In this document: in pieces, positions 38,601 through 46,439 of the stretch
How positions within the stretch are numbered: position 1 is the first letter of the stretch
Layout of the letters: each line of letters opens with the position of its first letter
DNA from: Hymenolepis diminuta
Lineage: Eukaryota; Platyhelminthes; Cestoda; Cyclophyllidea; Hymenolepididae
Direction of reading: 5' to 3'
DNA: 64,000 nt
NCBI GenBank assembly: GCA_900708905.1
Contig: CAADRB010000097.1
Location: 62,001 to 126,000 of the forward strand
The notes under the pieces: generated by a model
What the model was told of the DNA's origin: nothing
What the model saw: only the letters and a program-made list of their open reading frames with translations
Database searches by the model: none
Made by a program: the position numbers and the translations under genes

Positions 38601-40750
38601 GTTTATTCACCTCCTCCAGATGTTTAAACTTTTAAGGTGCCTAAATAATCAGTATTGGATTACTTGGAATACATTAGGTACTCAATTATCCCATTCTCTT
38701 GAGTATTCAAAGGAGTATGTTTTAACGCCTGTCTTGAGAAGAGGCGAAATAAATTTGTACTTTTACTATTGCAAAAGTGGCAATGGACTATTACTGTGGC
38801 CATGAAACGGAAAGCTGTAACTATTTTATCCTTTCAGTTATTTTATCTGAAATTTTTGCTATCTGGATGCTACAGTATATTCTTTATGATGAAATCCTGT
38901 ATGATTTTCGATTCCTATTAACAGGTAACCTTAGTCCATACGGAATGTAGCTTTCGTCTTCCCTTCTCATTATTTGTTACTGGCCATTCAAAAACAGGTC
39001 AGCATTCGTTATTTTATTCTCAAGAAATACCTAAACCAAATCATCCCATGATAGCCCGTTACGATTTAAGATATTAAGTTTAAAAATGTATAAAGTAAAG
39101 AGTGCCTTCTATTATCTTCATCAGAAAATCTTTGGAGATTTATTCAAAAAATTGTACGCAGAGTCATCGATGGGTTTAATTTATGTCCCACTAACACCAT
39201 AGCGACATGATTTCTTATTGTTTTAAATCATTTAAAGGCTAAAACTCGGATACGCTAATAGTTTGGCCATAAATTTACTCAAGAAAATGGGGGGATATAT
39301 GACTAGGCAGTTTGGCGATTCCAAAATTATTATATACTCAAAATCTGAGTAAAAATACCTAACATGTGATTATCCATGTCTTTTCAAAAGTATCTCGATC
39401 AAAGAACCCTTAGACCATGACCTTCAGACATCTCCCAAAATGCATCTCGTTTGGTTATGTTTCTTCAACTGACTGATATCGAATTGCGTTAATAAGCTTA
39501 AAATTAAAATTAAGCAATCTAATGCAAAAATACAGACCAACTGGGGGTTCTTATCCAAGACGATCGTGCTATTACTTATGATATCCACCAAATTGGATCG
39601 ATAAACAAACTTAACGCCCAAAATTCGTTTATTTTGTAATATCAACTGCCAGAGTCCAACCTCACCTTTAATTCAACATCCCGTCAGCAATAAAAACCTG
39701 AATCTAGTAGGAAGTTGATGATTTCATAACCAGTTTCCTGTCTATTTTGAACTATCTTCTCCAGTGTTAATAAAAGTTAAGAGGTGAAAAACTTCTATGT
39801 TTCGTTTTGAAAAAAAGAGGAAAGGCAGATGCGAGACATGAAGAATTGAAAAAATTAATATTAGCAATTATCATCTACTTAATATAGAAACTAGATAACG
39901 AAATTCAGTGACCCATAATCAAATTATGTAGATTCATATTGTAGGAAGCGAGAAGGGGTTAAGATTTACACTTAGAGATAAGAATATTCAAACACTAATG
40001 GAGATCAGAAAAAGCTATGCATTTTTAGTACTTACAGTAAGAGTACAGGTTGGTGAAAAAGTAGGTTTTCAAATTTATCATTGTCATTTACGTTAATACA
40101 CTATTATTAACATTAATTATCTCTATTTTTAGGCTGTCGTAGACCAACATTGCATCAGAGGGCAGAATTAGATTATTCAACGGAGATTTGATAAGCATCA
40201 GAATGGGTAGCGATCTCAGTAAATTTAAAATATGATATCTTCTTCCTGACTTTCTTTCTGACGTCAGTAAACCCATTGTTTTAAGTGATTTTATGGTTCT
40301 AGCCACGACTTCGGCCTTATAAATCATTAAATTAAATTGACAGACAGGCTATAATGTTGTTTGTTTTACACTTACACAGACACCCAATCTAGGCATAAAT
40401 ATTTCAACAGACCTACCTAATAAAGTGTTATGAGCTCTCCACTGAGCCTTTCCCCTTTGTCTTGACACGCGACATCTCATTCTCACAGGAGATCCCTCAA
40501 GGACTTCATATCGATCTGCGGGGAGTTCTGAGAAGCACTGCCGTTGAAGTCGCTCGTCTACAGGTGAGCAGACAGTTGATTGTAAGGATTCTAGAGCAGT
40601 TACTGTTTCTCCAGACTCTGGAGCGAAGATTAAACTTCTCAGACTCTCTACATCATCCGATTTTTTACCAGCATCATCATCAGTGGCATCGGCAAAGAGA
40701 ATAGAAATAAAGATAAATGTAAGTATCAAATCCAGATGTAGCTGATGCAT
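5419..40750 (-). CDS. NPHS1-like: Nephrin/SNS/SYG-2-like immunoglobulin-superfamily adhesion receptor (10 exons, 3' end outside window)
   Basis: Ten exons (334, 180, 429, 357, 447, 126, 130, 353, 285 and 252 nt) join in frame into 964 residues without a stop. Order: signal peptide (about 1-22), a spacer with C61 and C72, Ig1 (C93/W104/C151), Ig2 (C221/W234/C287), Ig3 (C345/W359 or W361/C414), a Ser-rich spacer, Ig4 (C490/W503/C557), Ig5 (C609/W622/C669), Ig6 (C734/W747/C819) and Ig7, which lacks both cysteines. Ig1 carries the family pattern G-Y-D-R...P-K-Y...GDP..GE..L.I, then FECQV and LLRR..LSVL; Ig2 has NVNEG. In this family such receptors mediate cell-cell recognition (slit diaphragm, myoblast fusion, synapse choice) by binding Kirre/SYG-1 partners at the plasma membrane. 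Kirre proteins have five Ig domains, so seven favours the nephrin branch. Fibronectin III, transmembrane and cytoplasmic parts are missing and probably lie beyond position 1. Family assignment is by recognition, not alignment. Confidence 0.85.
5671..8343. other. Intron between exons 9 and 10
   Basis: AT-rich except for a GC-richer, pyrimidine-rich block at about 6180-6430 with TCTCTATCTCTCTG-type runs. Short chance ORFs at 6.6-7.7 kb show no protein character. Confidence 0.6.
8344..8628 (-). CDS. Exon 9: second half of Ig6
   Basis: 95 codons, phase 1-1, acceptor TTTATCTTTCTTTCAG and donor GAAG|GTTAGT. It encodes residues 786-880: E strand SRSQISLLVQA, F strand HHQCRIECSTLG (C815 and C819, with C819 the better canonical position), then a KWSAQ turn and G strand KDITLNVLFKPNF. 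Sequons NFS and NSS lie in the linker. The last residues KYLPQFITVE lead into the A/B strands of Ig7. The open frame extends upstream of the acceptor, but phase 1 joining to exon 8 gives a split Gly codon and a continuous domain. Confidence 0.87.
8629..11856. other. Intron between exons 8 and 9
   Basis: AT-rich. Small ORFs at 9942-10196 and 10272-10508 (plus) and 9992-10174 (minus, hydrophobic) are unsupported by splice sites or context. No repeat recognised. Confidence 0.6.
11857..12209 (-). CDS. Exon 8: end of Ig5 and first half of Ig6
   Basis: 353 nt, entry phase 2, exit phase 1, acceptor CTACGTTCCCAG, donor TTTG|GTAAGT. It encodes residues 668-785. It begins with KCASSNPG, the F strand and turn of Ig5 (C669), then G strand FHVNLTFRP with a sequon NLT. 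After a linker rich in Glu/Pro, Ig6 starts: LKLVTVTAGELLTLMCTAG (C734), NPPVPLQWRQ (W747), followed by a long loop with C752, a sequon NHSS and ATCSVINNF (C779). The reading frame is open upstream of the acceptor to a TAA at 12236-12238, so the exon cannot start much earlier. Confidence 0.88.
12210..12675. other. Intron between exons 7 and 8 (466 bp, shortest in the gene)
   Basis: Bounded by GTAAAT and CCCAG. AT-rich, nothing else seen. Confidence 0.8.
12676..12805 (-). CDS. Exon 7: middle of Ig5 (short exon)
   Basis: 130 nt, entering in phase 1 and leaving in phase 2, with acceptor TTTGTATTTATAG and donor TTTCAA|GTAAAT. It encodes residues 625-667, including YLISTTVSDKHRKRIF, E strand SNLDIQLTADD and the start of the F strand, LSSF. 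The length (1 mod 3) and odd exit phase are just what is needed to link exon 6 to exon 8, whose first whole codon is the F-strand Cys. It supplies the otherwise missing C'-E part of Ig5, which is the main argument for it. Confidence 0.85.
12806..14663. other. Intron between exons 6 and 7
   Basis: AT-rich, with a GC-richer block at about 12925-13095 next to exon 7 (CAAAGCAACCCCGTTGC and CCCCAGGTGGTC) that could be a splicing or enhancer element. No gene. Confidence 0.6.
14664..14789 (-). CDS. Exon 6: first half of Ig5 (short exon)
   Basis: 42 codons, phase 1-1, with no long ORF around it. The acceptor TTTGTCATTGTAG and donor AAAG|GTGAAT bound a stretch coding EAPQRPKIRVEPKRESLEEG, then B strand DILKLKCEAIDG (C609) and C strand GRISWLK (W622). 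The split Glu codon joins exactly to exon 5. Because the exon is a multiple of three and phase 1-1, it could be skipped without breaking the frame, at the cost of half an Ig domain. Confidence 0.88.
14790..17963. other. Intron between exons 5 and 6
   Basis: AT-rich. The block 16680-16880 is GC-richer and holds a small hairpin (CTTGTGG-CTTT-CCACAAG, 16818-16835) and forkhead-like TGTTTATTTGC. The stretch 15280-15360 is pyrimidine-rich. No gene. Confidence 0.6.
17964..18410 (-). CDS. Exon 5: Ser-rich spacer and Ig4
   Basis: 149 codons, phase 1-1, acceptor CTACTTTTCAG and donor GTACGT. It encodes residues 434-582. The first 50 residues are an unusual spacer with extra cysteines C440 and C464 and a Ser-rich run (SDSSSSTSQF). 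Ig4 follows: B strand KKQIFSCST (C490), C strand ATIKWFGG (W503), an N-glycosylation sequon at NFTS (about 519), E strand KTVSLRL and F strand FGALQCRGY (C557). C440 and C464 could pair with each other or with C61 and C72; the sequence cannot say which. Confidence 0.9.
20530..20695 (-). repeat. SINE-like repeat copy a
   Basis: On the minus strand a tRNA-like B-box region (GACCGATGCTCATCAATG) is followed by a body with AGAGTAAGACAAT, GTGGCTCTGTCATGCC and CTCCTCTACCCAGGC. The same order of blocks recurs in the copies near 26.6, 29.9, 47.0 and 50.4 kb. It lies in the intron between exons 4 and 5, in the sense orientation of the receptor gene. Confidence 0.55.
20755..21010. other. GC-richer island without a gene (intron between exons 4 and 5)
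   Basis: About 250 bp of mixed, CpG-containing sequence in AT-rich surroundings, open by chance on both strands (about 68 codons each way, neither recognised). It contains two AGGTCA half-sites (20975-20980 and 20994-20999). A conserved enhancer-like element is a reasonable guess; an unrecognised exon is not excluded. Confidence 0.3.
22395..22680. other. GC-richer, pyrimidine-rich island (intron between exons 4 and 5)
   Basis: C/T-rich plus strand with a complex core (CAGACGTGACATGCGTCGCA) and AGGTCA half-sites at 22548-22553 and 22646-22651. The 87-codon open frame across it has no recognisable protein character. Possible regulatory element. Confidence 0.25.
24655..25011 (-). CDS. Exon 4: Ig3
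   Basis: 119 codons, phase 1-1, acceptor CTGGTTTTAG and donor GTGAGT. It encodes residues 315-433. The entry linker PPGAPVV is the usual start of an Ig domain in this family. Then come B strand DTLNLVCQS (C345), C strand GELIWRWNQ (W359/W361), a long polar loop with QYSRHTSDRHQ, F strand GLAILCVTRH (C414) and G strand KILLKVK. The frame stays open beyond the donor, but the GTGAGT site restores the phase needed by exon 5. Confidence 0.92.
26535..26745 (-). repeat. SINE-like repeat copy b
   Basis: The most complete body. The minus strand reads, from the head, a B-box-like CGGGTCCGATGTCCACTG, then GATGACAGAAATCC, TACTAGAGGCTCTATAA, TACTCCCCTACCCAAAATTG, TTGAAAACGCTTTCC and GGGCTTGGGAGTTATT. The last three blocks are shared closely with the copy at 50.4 kb. 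Intron between exons 3 and 4. Confidence 0.65.
27691..27880. repeat. Direct repeat copy 1 (LTR-like pair)
   Basis: Aligns without gaps to 29431-29620 at a constant offset of 1740. Over 27721-27840, 92 of 120 bases match by direct count (77%). Mismatches fall on all three codon positions about equally in the one frame that is open, so the pair is drifting neutrally. The two copies flank about 1.55 kb of degenerate sequence. Confidence 0.6.
27881..29430. pseudogene. Degenerate segment between the direct repeats
   Basis: The plus strand has a 187-codon open stretch (28076-28639) with Phe/Leu/Ser-rich antisense-like composition. The minus strand opposite it is rich in Lys/Arg/Glu/Gln with many stops, for example GDRTNGQLVEGYEAER and RKRSPSEPEVVLQ. 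This looks like an old coding sequence on the minus strand broken by stops and frame changes, perhaps the interior of a retroelement. No reverse transcriptase, integrase or gag motif was recognised. Confidence 0.3.
29431..29620. repeat. Direct repeat copy 2 (LTR-like pair)
   Basis: Partner of 27691-27880, same orientation. Read on the minus strand, both copies can be translated with a shared end (YEL.Y..HS.S then stop), but this copy has an extra in-frame stop. A long terminal repeat pair of an old retroelement or a simple segmental duplication would both explain it. Confidence 0.6.
29835..29978 (-). repeat. SINE-like repeat copy c with clear tRNA-like head
   Basis: The minus strand begins GGTGGCGCAAAGATTTTGTG, an A-box-like start, and 40 nt later has GAGTTCGATG, a B-box core, then CATTGGTG. 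The body includes GGAAGTGACAGAATTC, as in the copy at 47.0 kb. This A/B-box spacing is that of RNA polymerase III promoters in tRNA-derived SINEs. It is not a functional tRNA, because no cloverleaf with an acceptor stem is evident. Confidence 0.65.
32568..32996 (-). CDS. Exon 3: Ig2
   Basis: 143 codons, phase 1-1, acceptor CACTTTTAG and donor GTACGT. It encodes residues 172-314, a complete Ig domain: linker APSKPIIMAPPGEP, B strand KLRLICQS (C221), C strand FEWFHNG (W234), a Gly/Ser-rich loop around SFSSSGSGNVNEGEA, F strand DRLTCLVSN (C287) and G strand AEIIITVQ. The NVNEG loop and its place after Ig1 fit the second domain of nephrin-type receptors. The open frame runs on past the donor (toward 32485), but splicing at 32568 gives the correct phase for exon 4. 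Confidence 0.92.
32997..34311. other. Intron between exons 2 and 3
   Basis: AT-rich, 1.3 kb. The 89-codon minus-strand ORF at 33279-33548 has no recognisable character. Nothing else. Confidence 0.6.
34312..34491 (-). CDS. Exon 2: second half of Ig1
   Basis: Exactly 60 codons, phase 1 at both ends, bounded by a TTTTTAG acceptor and a GTAAGT donor. It encodes residues 112-171. The segment contains YDRELRNWPKYSMHGDP, the E strand HDLVISSV, the F strand DAGNFECQV (C151) and the G strand RRNTNLSVL. This half-domain is the best family marker in the gene. Tyr/Arg before P-x-Y, GDP..GE and EC-Q-V are all typical of the first domain of nephrin and Kirre proteins, the domain used for homophilic and heterophilic recognition in this family. 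Confidence 0.92.
35835..35945 (-). repeat. tRNA-like SINE head
   Basis: The minus strand has GATGGCGCAATGACTAAC followed about 30 nt on by CTGGTTCGATACCCATTC, a perfect-looking B box (35869-35879). The head resembles those of the copies at 29.9 and 47.0 kb; the body beyond it is not clearly shared. Intron between exons 1 and 2. Could be misread as a tRNA by a lenient search. Confidence 0.5.
37015..37032 (+). repeat. (CAG)6 microsatellite
   Basis: Six perfect CAG units in the intron between exons 1 and 2. No coding frame of note surrounds it. Confidence 0.8.
40417..40750 (-). CDS. Exon 1: signal peptide, N-terminal spacer, first half of Ig1
   Basis: Codes residues 1-111 plus one base. The N-terminus MHQLHLDLILTFIFISILFA is a good signal peptide, with cleavage likely near residue 22. 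An in-frame TAG at 40796-40798 supports this Met as the start. A spacer of about 60 residues rich in Ser/Glu with C61 and C72 follows, then the Ig1 B strand (VRMRC) and C strand (AQW). The donor is TTAG|GTAGGT, phase 1, and joins cleanly to exon 2 (split Gly codon). A second possible entry is an internal acceptor before 40647, which would drop this signal peptide and fit the phase of the upstream candidate exon at 47.6 kb. Confidence 0.85.
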
Positions 40751-41130
40751 AGAAAGAGGCAGAAGTTGTACGTGAGAATACTCCAGATTAGTTATCTAGT
40801 ATCGTCGCCGGTAGGATCCCGACATTTCCATGACCCTATGTGCCCGCACAACAGTTGGTTCTGTATCAGTGGAACGCACGCGCGAATTAAGAGGGAAATT
40901 TTGGGTGAAATTCTACTCAGTTCTCCGTGTTGATGAGATAAACGGACGCACGTGCGTTGTGCTACCCTCACGCTTGGTCGCTATTGGCTGGACAGGTGAG
41001 ATGAGCTCAGGCTGTACAAATGCATCATTAGGCCTATCTATGGCGATGCATTCGTTGTTTCTGTGCGTGAACGAGAGCCATGGGAAATTCAAATTGACAT
41101 TCTGTCACCTAAATTACCGGTTGTTGGCAT
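40751..41130 (-). promoter_or_regulatory. CpG-rich region directly upstream of receptor exon 1
   Basis: About 380 bp of GC- and CpG-rich sequence just 5' of the exon 1 Met. It holds a CCAAT box on the minus strand (40983-40987), a palindromic E-box CACGTG (40949-40954) and a CpG cluster near 40875. Both strands show chance open frames here; one on the plus strand ends at a donor-like GACAG|GTGAGA (about 40996). The best reading is a promoter or 5' leader for the receptor gene, possibly bidirectional. Confidence 0.4.
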
Positions 41131-43729
41131 ATTAGAGAATTTAATAATTTGAGCACTTCCAACCAACTCAGAAACCATCAATTATCACCATTTAACAGAA
41201 TTCAAGATACCTACCCGAGCATTTGCTGTTGTGACTATAAGATTCCATATATCCAGACACCCATTTTTCATAAATTTTGCACTGAAAAGTGAATTGGTTA
41301 GACTTCTCAAAATGCTCCGTGTTTCCGGTTAACTGGGCATTACTAATCTGAAAACTTACCAAATTATTCTAAGAGAAAATATTATTACCAATTGATGCTC
41401 TTCGAAAGAGGTGATTCCAGGCACTATAAAAGAATGCTATACCGAAGTGCTGAATATTTGATAAATGATAAGCTTCCATTAAGATATGCAGAAATCAGTA
41501 ACTGCTTCAGATCAATCGGTCGAAAGCTCCGAAGTGGCCAACTGTTAAATTAAATCAACCGACCAACAAGTTTTGAGCAACACGAATGTGAATTTACCAA
41601 GAAACTCGGGGGTTAAATCGTGAAATTTGGGCTGTGGAACACTAAGATATTGCGAAGTAAAACTATATTCTTATGAGAATACAGACAGCTCAATGCTTCT
41701 AGAATTCAAATGTATTAAGACGGATGATATTGTCACTTCGTTATATGCTCCTATTAGATTATCCCGTTTTACCCCCAACTAGCATATTAAGTTGTTTGGC
41801 ATGTTTTTAATGCTATTTCATTATTTTGCTTAACCAGGGGTAATAATCTAATAAAAATGATAGTATTTAAAATTAGGGCAGAGATTGGTATTTCTCACTC
41901 TGGCTTTTGATTTCGAGCATTTCCTTTAATAGCTGTCAATATTAGAAGGAAATTAGGTGGCATGACTCACCAATATCGACCAAGAAATTAAAACAGAATG
42001 GAAAAAAGGAATGATTCATAGACCACACTCAGCGATGAGTATGAGTAAAAAGTTTTCTTGAAAAATTCTGCAACAGTGACAGACAAAAAGAAAGTGAAGA
42101 ATTTGGATGATATGAAGGATCGAATTATCACTCAGCTTTTGAGCACACAATACAACTTTTGGCATAAATGGAGATAGGAAAACAGCCTTTCTCAAAAAAA
42201 TTTACAGTAGTAATAGTTGCCATGTATCAAAATGAAAACGTTACCATCAAAGTAAATTCCAAATCTTTGTCCGCAACGCAAAAACTACGATTTTGGTTTA
42301 TTAATGTTTAGACACTACTCCAAATGCTGATTATCATTCAGTACTGATAGCGTCAAATGACCTCACAATATAATTTGGAGTTTTATCATATGGGATGAAC
42401 CGAACAAGAGTAATTTCATCACTTTCAGATATCTAGAGCAACATATTACTTCACACTAAAAAACATCTTGTCTTTTTTCAATTTTATTTGGATATAGAAG
42501 AGCGATATACCAAGATAACAAATGTGGATATTAAACATCTACTTAATCAAGTTGGAGATCCAGAACCAGATTGAAAAGATTACAGTGTAATATAAAAATC
42601 TGTCAAGGAAGGCATCAGTCAATTCTACAAAAGTGAAATTTAGATGATTGGGACCTTAGATCCCTTGACTGATATTTTTACTCTCCCAATGATGATTCCT
42701 CATGGTTAAATTTGTAGGTTATTTTTTGCTTTGTCATGGATACAAATAACTCATTTATTTCTAACTGATCAATATGACTATATACAAAACGAAACTAGAC
42801 AGACATAGTCTAGTCTGTACCGCCTACCTAATTTAACAATTATTTTATCCCCACAAGATCAATCAAGCATTTTGGTGTCATAATGTGTGCCACAAAAGAG
42901 CCACTGTCGCGTCAGTGAAGCGTAATCTATATGTGCACGCAGCTTTCATTACTACGATAATGCGTTGCCATCGTCGCACTAGCCAGCTATCATCAAAATG
43001 AACAGTTGTTGAGGCGAAAATCCTACTGAGAAATTGTAAAACACTCGGAAATATGAGAGCTAAAATAGGCCCCGTGGACTTATTTTGAATGTTCGCCTAC
43101 TGCATCATCGGCGATTGGCATTGTAGTGCATAATCTAACAAAGCCACCTACATCTTTTACACAATTCTAAAACTAGTAGAGGTCCAAAAAAGCGAAAAAC
43201 ACAAACTTCTTGCAAAACAGCTGCCTAATTTGTCGGCTAAAATGCGTGCTCCACCCTGTTACCCTCCATTCATTTTATTTGTTTGTGGTTTGTTTTCTCA
43301 GGCGAAAAACAATTCCAAATCCTCATAAATTATCTCGCTGCCGTTTTCTGCAGTTTGAAACATCAAATTGCATTAATCGAATTTTATCTAACTTAGCCGA
43401 AAATTAATTGACCTAATTATGCAAACCAGCTGTGAATCGATTGTTTTGCTGTTTAACTGAAGTGAGACAAATGTGTTGCATTAAATGGTGTATAATAAGT
43501 GGCCCATGGCGAATAGCAGTTTGGTTGGATGAATTCACGACGGTTTTTGTGGAACCTTTCCATCCAATGTTGGCGACTCTCACGATCCGGGTTATTTTGC
43601 CCTGTCTGCCGAAACCACGACCAACTTGTGAATTTTGCACGTACTTTTTTCTAATGTGGCCACTGGAATACTACCGAAAATGCACATGCAGAGATAATAT
43701 TTCTTTACTAAAGCTCCTTCGAAGTGCAG
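41131..43729. other. Interval between the exon 1 promoter region and the acidic exon
   Basis: AT-rich to 42840, then more mixed. A good acceptor-like tract ends at about 43302 (GTTTGTTTTCTCAG), followed by a short frame that stops at 43407; it could not be linked to the acidic exon. A minus-strand ORF spans 43413-43640. No gene supported. Confidence 0.45.
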
Positions 43730-43890
43730 CATGTTTCCTCTGCGAAGTTTCGGACCTATTCGACCCAGCAGATTTGGAGGGGTTAACTGGAATGCCAGAG
43801 TGGAAGCACTACATGCTTACTGGAACCTGGCCTTGGGAAGAAGATGAAGATGAGGAAGATAGTGATGATGAAGATTACGAGACTGATTAG
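43730..43890 (+). CDS. Unrecognised probable last exon with acidic C-terminus
   Basis: Not recognised. After an acceptor-like CTTCGAAGTGCAG the frame reads CFLCEVSDLFDPADLEGLTG, then PEWKHYMLTGTWPW, and ends in a tail of about 18 almost purely Asp/Glu/Ser residues closing DEDYETD-stop. A poly(A) signal follows at 44000-44005. The frame is open back to 43417, but that part is Cys/Trp/Phe-rich in an antisense-like way and opposes a more protein-like minus-strand ORF, so only the segment after the acceptor is called. Acidic tails of this kind occur in many nuclear and chaperone-like proteins; no function is proposed. Upstream exons were not found. Confidence 0.4.
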
Positions 43891-43999
43891 TATTCCAGAA
43901 TATTCCATGTTCCATAAAACATGATTTTATGTCATTTTTAAGGTTAATCTTATTTCCATTTGCACGTGTTTTCAAAAGCTATGTACAGTTTTCAATTGA

Positions 44000-44005
44000 A
44001 ATAAA
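44000..44005 (+). terminator. Poly(A) signal AATAAA
   Basis: Canonical AATAAA 110 nt after the TAG that ends the acidic reading frame, in an AT-rich 3' UTR-like stretch. AATAAA is common by chance in this composition, so only its position supports the call. Confidence 0.35.
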
Positions 44006-46439
44006 CTAACTTTATTAGATTTCATGAACCGCAAATTGACAATTACTTCCCCTTCTAGATTTTTGGGCATTTTATAAATTATTAACTACTTCATTTTAAA
44101 TGTCTTCTTGCTAGTGTACTTGACCTTTTTTAATTCAAACAAACATATAAAAGCGAACTGACTCAGGAGTTGCTGCATAGGTTCTTAATTTAGAAAAGTG
44201 AAGAAACAAATTAGGAATTATTCGAATAACTGGTTTGATATTAGGTAATTGACCAAAATTTGATTTCATTAAACTAAAAGTTTCACTTGGAAGAGAGGAG
44301 TTTTATATTTTAAAAGAAATGCTGAACATGTCTAGAGATGTGAGACCTCCCTGCTAAGAGTTAGACTACGCATTGCGAAAATAAAATTATTAAAAAAGCG
44401 AACGAAGCAACAGAAATAAATTGAAGGTTTTAGAAAAGATATAGGATCTAACATGATTAAAATGAAAGCTCAAGCTCGCCCGGTTAAACACAGAAAAATG
44501 GAATATATATAAAAAGGTGGAATGATCTCAAATTTGTACTGAATTCTTTGAAATCGGTCTGTAGACACAGATTTAATCTAGGCTGCCACAGCAGTGTTGC
44601 TAGGTGTCAAGTGAGTTATACAATGGCCAAAGTAGCTCAGACTCATAACTCAAACATCATTTGTTCTTAGGAAAATATATTTATTTACACACAGGACGAC
44701 TGGGTGCTTGGTTAGTTAGATACTCCAGCAATGACAAGGTTGTATTTCAAGCTCAGGCACGAAGAATTAGTATTAATTAATCTGTGGATGAAATCTACGA
44801 ACTCTTTTCAGGTGCATTGATAGTATACTATTTGACATTCTGACACAGTTTGACTTTTGAACTCTACAAAATTTGATAGTCGTAAGTATCTAATATAAAT
44901 TTTTAGTATTCGACAGTAAGATATCTTTGAAATTGAAATATTAAGCAGCTTAAATATTCGAAATAAAGAGTATAAGACCGATAAACAGTCGGATTTAAAT
45001 CTGAATAGGGTGAAACTGGAAGTAACCTTGAGCTTTGGTCTTCTATGACTCTTTTCCATTGCAATTATATACAAAAAATCTTAGATAATGAGAGTTACGC
45101 GCAAATAAATAATAAACTACCCAAATGCTAAGGTTATTTGTTTTAAACATTGATGAGTAATTATGTTTGAAGTAATTCAAGTAATTTTTTGAAACTGCAA
45201 GCGTGTTTAACAATATAGTAAAAGCGGTTAAAAATTGATACCAACAACTTTTAATCAGCCAGTTACTTCATCTTAATCATTTAAGAAAGCCATAAAATAT
45301 CTGTTATCATGTGAAATTCAACCATTTGTCATTATTTATACATTTGAAGCCGAATGTATATTTATTTTTTCAGTTTCAGTGACAGATTGTTCTGTGTCGC
45401 GAGAACATATAACTCGTCTGCTGAATCATCTCATGAATCCTAAATTGTTCATTAAATTTAAACCGCTTTTGGAGACAAAACCGGGGCCTTTGGAATAGCA
45501 AATTGAAGGATAAAACGTTTGAATTGAGGAAGAGAAGCTAGAATTCCTGCTCATCTTTAATCTTTATTTAAATGGACGTTTTGACACAAGTTTTAAATTC
45601 TATTGAGTGCGTAGTTAACGAAAAAGCTATAGACGGCAGAGATTCCTATACGACAAAGTAAAAATGGAGAGGTTCTTAAAGTTTCACTATGGAATGATGG
45701 CCAATGATAAATTCTAGTGAAATAAGAGAAAATGTTTTTAAGAGAATTTGAAATGATCTGATTTAAATTAAAAATGTATTTTATTTGGAACCCGTTTTGG
45801 CTCCTAGAATGATTAAAAGGGGTTGTCTTTACAGTAAACAATTGGATAAAGACCATACGAACCTATGATCTTTTAAGAAATTGTGTTGGAAATCTCTTTC
45901 AAATACTTCATTTCGGCAGAGGATTAGAGCTTTCAATTTCTAACTGGAATGTCCATGATTTTAACCTCGTAGTCCAAAGTTTTAAATTTCTAAATCTTTA
46001 TACGGGTCGTCTTAGTTTGAAGTGGGAAAAGAGATTCAATACGTCTGCTTGATTAGAACAATAGTAAGGCTGCGTCATGTGAATGTCACGAAAGGTAGAT
46101 TTAATAGACAAATGACAATGGCTGTCTCAACGGTAGAGATATAAATGAGAAATACAGTGCCACACATTTAAGACAAGGAAGGAATATCAAAAGGAGAAAA
46201 TATCTATCAGTCCGAGATGGGTGGCAATTAAACTCTTGTTGGATAGCTTTATATGAAGATTCCTCCAAAACATTCATGAACCTACCATCAGCATAATGAT
46301 ATAACAAACAGCAGAATAAGAAATCACTATTAACGAAAATTCCTACAATACTGAATATTCCCCAATCTAACTTAGGCCCTAGTAAATTCTATTGTCACTA
46401 CGTCACTATGACTACGACAAATTTGGGAATTTTACAAAT
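44006..46439. other. AT-rich interval, no features
   Basis: Only short chance ORFs. No repeat or motif worth naming. Confidence 0.6.

Larger units (their letters stand above)
34492..40416. other. Intron between exons 1 and 2
   Basis: 5.9 kb, AT-rich. Contains the tRNA-like SINE head at 35.9 kb, the (CAG)6 tract and an unrecognised 127-codon plus-strand ORF at 38422-38805. Confidence 0.6.

Noticed and set aside
40462..40704. Plus-strand ORF opposite exon 1
   Set aside because: Shadow of the coding exon on the other strand; the same holds for ORFs opposite the Ig exons at 8.5, 12.0, 18.3, 24.9 and 32.9 kb.
40830..41135. 101-codon plus-strand ORF ending at a GTGAGA donor-like site, as a first exon of a divergent gene
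   Set aside because: No downstream partner exon could be found, and the region is better explained as a CpG-rich promoter where stops are rare.
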